From Gavia stellata (lineage: Eukaryota > Chordata > Aves > Gaviiformes > Gaviidae), in assembly GCF_030936135.1 (NCBI RefSeq), contig NC_082595.1:19853930-19917929 (forward strand): a stretch of 64,000 bases of DNA, in the 5' to 3' direction. The notes under the pieces were generated by a model. The model saw only the letters and a program-made list of their open reading frames with translations, was not told the DNA's origin and made no database searches. Made by a program: the position numbers and the translations under genes. Every line of letters begins with the position of its first letter. Position 1 is the stretch's first letter. Shown here one piece after another: positions 59,867 through 64,000 of this stretch.

Positions 59867-62800
59867 CTAGATGAGAATTCGGAACAGAAAGGAGACAGCA
59901 GCTCCTAGGGCCAAGCCCAGTGACAGGAAAAAGGCCATGACGGCTCCAGCTGTCTCTGCTTCGTGAGCAAGCACTTTCCTAGGGGAGAAACAATTGTCAG
60001 ACTGTTCCCATCCTCAGGGATGCATGCCCCGTGCCCTGCCATGAGTTCAATGGAGGGATGGGAGGAAGCCACAGAAGAGCCAGAAGCTATGCTCCTCTGC
60101 AGCAGAGGAACAGCAAGAGCAAATCCACCTTGGCTCCAAGAGCCTGCCTCCACATTATGGGCTCGTAAAGAAAAAGTGCATCAGGCAGGCTGCCCTGAAG
60201 CTCCCAGCGCCAGGACACCCCTCCCTGACTCCTGCCCCCATGCACTGCAGCCTGCCTGGCTGAGCCCCAGCTGAGCTCCTCGTGCTGCCTGTGCTCCTCA
60301 GCTGGGCAAGGCTGCTCACCGTGCTGTGGGTGCTGTGCCACACTTGGCTTTCCTCCAAATCCCTGCTGTGTCCCAGCCCCTTCCCGGCCCAAATCCTGGC
60401 CCCTTCCCCAGCATGGCAGGTGGGGGAAATGGAGAGCCCAAACAATAGCTTCCTCATATCTTGGATATGGAGGCACATGGCTAGGAGATGGGACACTGGG
60501 GTTGTCTTCCCCAAGGTGGTGTGGCGATTCGCCTCTGCGCCCGCATCCCCTTCTCCAAACACCAGAGCTGGGCAGAGCCAGACTCCAGGAGTCATGCTGG
60601 GACTGGCATCTGGGGGTGTAACCAACCCCTCCCCTGTCCCCAGCTCTTACTCACTTGGGCCCGAAGCACATGCAAAGGCTGGCCAGGTAGCCATTGGAGA
60701 TGGAGAAGAAGATCATGAAGATGATGTACCAGGCGTCATGAGAGAATACAACAGGCAGGTAGTCACGGGGCTGCACATTGCACAGCATGAAAAGAGGGAT
60801 GAAGATGACACGGAGGGCCACCATCACTGGCAGGAGGCAGCTGTCCTTCCCGGGCTGGGAGAAAAACACAGGTCACTGAGCAGCTGCAAAGTGGACATTC
60901 CCCACCCTATGGCATGCCAGCAGGGGCTATACAGAGGCTGTCCCTACTGCACCAGAGCTGCGGAGGAGCCACAGAGAGGGCAAAGTTGCTGAGAGACTTT
61001 CTCCGCCGCAACAAATCTCAGCATCACCACCTGCTGTGGTAAGGAGGTCCTACTATGTCTGAAAGTCCTATCCCAGCTGACTTGGAGAGCAGCACTAGAG
61101 CCAAAATACTGAGCTGGGCTTGTGAGCGACTGCTAAGCCCTTGCTGGAAACAACAGGCAGGCAGGCAGGCGAGCCTCGTGCACGCTCACGCAACCTCCTC
61201 CTGCAGCGAACCACTACGCAGGACAAGGCTGGCTGAGGTAAATCCCCTCTGGCACCTCAGGGCCTGCAAACTGGGATTTAACCAGCTCTTCAGCCTCCTA
61301 CGCCATCCCCCAGCCAAGCGGGGTGAGATCCAGCAATCTGGGAAAGGGATTATGCTGGGGCTGTTTCAGACAGTGCTGGGAAAGGCACGTACCAAGTTAT
61401 GGTCTCCTCCGATCCTAACAGAGTTCCTGGACACATGAGGCTGGGACAAAGAAGGAGGCACCATCCCCCTGTGTTGTCCCTGCAGCTGGGACCGAGGCAG
61501 CCCCTGGTACAAGATGTGCCTGGCTCCATCTGGGGTCCCCTCAGTGGGGTGCCAGGGTCGCAGATGACAGGGCGCACTGGTCTGGGGTCAGGAGAGACCC
61601 ACAGCTGTCCTGGGAGCTGCCTGGGCTGGCATAGCCATGGGACACTTCATGAGCATGGGGGGAAGCTGAGGTTAGGCCAGCTGCTGTGTCTGTGGGCAAA
61701 CTGGCAAGCGCAGCAGCCTCTCCTGCCTGAGGAGGAGAAAAGGAGCAAGTGGGGCCCCAACCAGGGAAATGAGGCCCAAACCACACGCAGTCAGACTTTC
61801 CACACAGCCTTGTTTTGGAAATGTCTCCTGCTGGGTCATCCCACCATGGAGGCTGTGGCCTGGACACCAGGCAACGCGGCTCGTGGCCAAAGCTGAGGGC
61901 AGCCAGCAGTTGATGGCCAGGGGAGAAGCAGCTCCAGGCTGTGGAGGAGCCAGGCCCAGACAGACCCCATGGCGCATGGTGCTGAGGAGCTTCTCTAAAC
62001 AAACAGCCTGAACAATACAGGGGGAAACAGCACTTGGGGGTGGGTGAAGGGGCAGGAAGAGAGACAGACAGGACAGCCCCCTTCCTTGCCCACCCCCATC
62101 ACAGCTCCCATCCTTCAGTCCCAGCAGCTCTAAGCCAGGCGGGTGAGATGAGAGCAAAGGGACGTGGCAGGGGACAGCTCTGTGACCCACGTGGCATGGC
62201 TCTGCCTTCCTCCCAGGACAAGGCTCTTTAAAGCAGCTGTGTCCTGTGTGGAGGCCAGAGGTTTTATTTTGGGCTGCCCTGTCTTTCACCCTCTTTCCCT
62301 GTCGCCGTCTTGCCTGGCTGTTTGCATAGCTGGAGTGAAGGTTTGTTTACAAAGAGGCTGAAAGGGAGGAGGCAGCTTCATCCAAGCCATGCTGGAAGAG
62401 GGGTGGGAGGAGGACAGGACAACACTGTGGTTCTCGGCTCTGACCCATAAATCTCTGCTTAGGACTTAAAGTCAAGGCAGGAGTCAGCTCTGCACTTCCT
62501 TCCTGCTCCAAGCCATGGATGGCAGCCCCAGTGAGAGCCGTGGCTGAGGGGCCTGGGGATGGAGACTGCCTGGGCATTTGCTCCCTGCCTGTGCTTACCC
62601 ATGTGAAGAGGGCAGTGAGACTCCGTCCCGTCCAGTCAAAGACATTAAAGAGCAGGAAGCAGGAGACAGGGATAAAGTAGAGACCTGCAGAAGGGGGAGA
62701 AGGTCACTGATGAGCCCAGGGTGCCCCAGGCCCTCCTGCCAATTGCACGGAGACTGTCTTTCAGGTCTAGGCCCTCCTGGTTTCCCACTAAGGGCTGGAA

Positions 62801-64000
62801 TGCTCTCCCAGCCAGGCCAGTGTCAGCATCCAAACCATCATACACAGTGGTTTCCTCTTTCCCTCAGGCATACCTACTACTTCAAGCCCCACTTTCTTTT
62901 CTCGCATTTACCTTGTTTCCAGTTCCCTCCTACCCCACCCCATCCCTGGCCACACTTACCCCATCTGTTTCCCTCTCCGAGGACAGTGGACACCTTAGCT
63001 GTGATGGAAGGAAAGACGCCGATGGTGACAGTGAAGACAAGGCAGACAGACACAGCCATGACCCAGAGCTAGGCAGATGAAAGAAAGAGGCTGGTACCAA
63101 ACACAAGGCAAGAGACCAGTACAGGGCTGGTCTCCTCTTCCCATGCTCTCCTACACCTGCACCCATCCCCTGATACGAGGGGCAGGGCAGGAGTTGCTGG
63201 CAACTCACAGACCTTCTTAAAAATAGTGATGACTGAGGGCTTCTCGTCAGGGTTGTGGATAGGGATGATCTTTGAGTTATTCTGCTCCATCCCATTGGGC
63301 TCATCTGCAGGGAGAAACACAAGTAGAGCACAGCAGGCCCCAGAAAGCTGGGATCTAATTTAGTCCTTCTGTGTCGTTCTTCCTCTCAGCTCTTCCTTTT
63401 TTTCCTTCCTCTTCCTCCTCTCAGCCCCTCACCTTTCTTAATCAGGTCTCTCTTGGTCTCCAGCTCTGCATTGTACACGTGGTACTCTGTCTTGTCCTTC
63501 ATGGAGTAGTATCGGAAGAAATCCTGCACAGAGACAGCCACAGAGAACTCATTCATGCATGAGGAAAGAAGGCTGCCAGGGGCTGTGTGGTAATAGCAGA
63601 TATGGGCAATATGGACAAATGCAATATGGGCAAAATATTCCTTCCACTTATGTCCGATACTTATGCTTTCTTGCTCACCCAGGGGCTCATTTCCACAGCA
63701 CCCCAAGGATACTGGGGTATCTGAGGTGGGAATTATCCCAGAGAGCTCCCTTGGGACAGGGGAGGGCTTGCCCTGATCCAGGAGGTGGAGGCTGGTAGGA
63801 GCCAAGGCTGGTAGGAGCCAAGGCTGGGGTGCTAGCGGGCCACGGTCTTTGTGCTGTGATGTGCAAAGGTCCCAATGTCCCCACACCCTTCCCCAACAGG
63901 ACGACAAAAGTCTCACCATGTGAGGCAGAAGGATGTAGGAGAAGATTGCCAGCATGATCGCCACACAAGCTGTGGTGAAGTAACCAATGAAGCTCTCAGG
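59867..64000 (-). CDS. SLC29A1: SLC29A1 (ENT1), equilibrative nucleoside transporter 1, C-terminal part
   Basis: Seven exons, listed 5' to 3': 63917->64000 (cut by the window edge), 63433-63523, 63213-63304, 62960-63068, 62599-62684, 60655-60854 and 59867-59978. They give 257 residues, equal to human residues of about 200-456. ENT1 moves nucleosides such as adenosine across the plasma membrane down their gradient. Present are TM6 (ESFIGYFTTACVAIML), the long cytosolic loop (RYYSMKDKTEYHVY...NPDEKPSV), then TM7-TM11. FNVFDWTGRSLTALFTW keeps the Asp and Arg of TM8 known to matter in human ENT1 (D341, R345). HDAWYIIFM and NGYLASLCMCFGPKKV are family hallmarks. The loop is diverged from human, as usual. 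The donor after exon 63213-63304 is GTCTGT, weak but required by frame. Family and paralogue are well supported by the FGPKKV tail and by the neighbour HSP90AB1. Confidence 0.93.
60855..62598 (-). other. SLC29A1 intron (1.7 kb), nothing else recognised
   Basis: The largest SLC29A1 intron in the window. It contains no recognisable exon, RNA gene or repeat; the frames on both strands look random. Confidence 0.7.
63789..63820. repeat. 16-bp tandem duplication in an SLC29A1 intron
   Basis: Two exact copies of AGGCTGGTAGGAGCCA between the exons at 63433-63523 and 63917. Confidence 0.9.

Overview
The window is vertebrate nuclear DNA, most likely from a bird (another sauropsid is possible). Spliced genes have GT-AG introns and CpG-island promoters. 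Interspersed repeats are sparse and visible only as decayed CR1/L3-like and MIR-like scraps, and most introns are short. Five protein-coding genes can be read. Their order and relative orientation match the SLC29A1-HSP90AB1-SLC35B2-NFKBIE-TMEM151B block that I recall from human 6p21.1, here in reverse.

Layout: 1-8.7 kb is flank with no recognisable gene. TMEM151B runs on the minus strand: its large coding exon is at 8767-10203 and its small first coding exon at 17371-17463, in a CpG island beside a (GGGAT)n array. A gene-poor interval fills about 18-26.8 kb. NFKBIE (I-kappa-B epsilon) runs on the plus strand, with its promoter and exon 1 near 27.0-27.6 kb, a 10.5-kb first intron, and exons 2-6 at 38.1-40.2 kb. 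SLC35B2 (Golgi PAPS transporter) follows on the plus strand, with a CpG island at about 42.2-43.1 kb and coding exons at 45.5-48.4 kb. It converges on HSP90AB1 (cytosolic HSP90 beta, minus strand, 11 coding exons at 51957-57468, TATA promoter at 57.6 kb). SLC29A1 (ENT1, minus strand) fills 59.0-64.0 kb and runs off the right edge, so only its C-terminal 257 codons are present.

The five genes are unrelated housekeeping or signalling genes that share a syntenic block; nothing suggests an operon-like system. The observations I find most interesting concern NFKBIE. Its promoter has a kappa-B site and an AP-1 site 23 bp apart. A 29-codon upstream ORF made largely of a GGGGCC repeat ends three bases before the start codon. 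Further kappa-B matches lie in its long first intron, and a short coding minisatellite sits in its ankyrin domain. I did not find a new mobile element, CRISPR array, RNA gene or undescribed system. All comparisons with human proteins are from memory, and no search was run.
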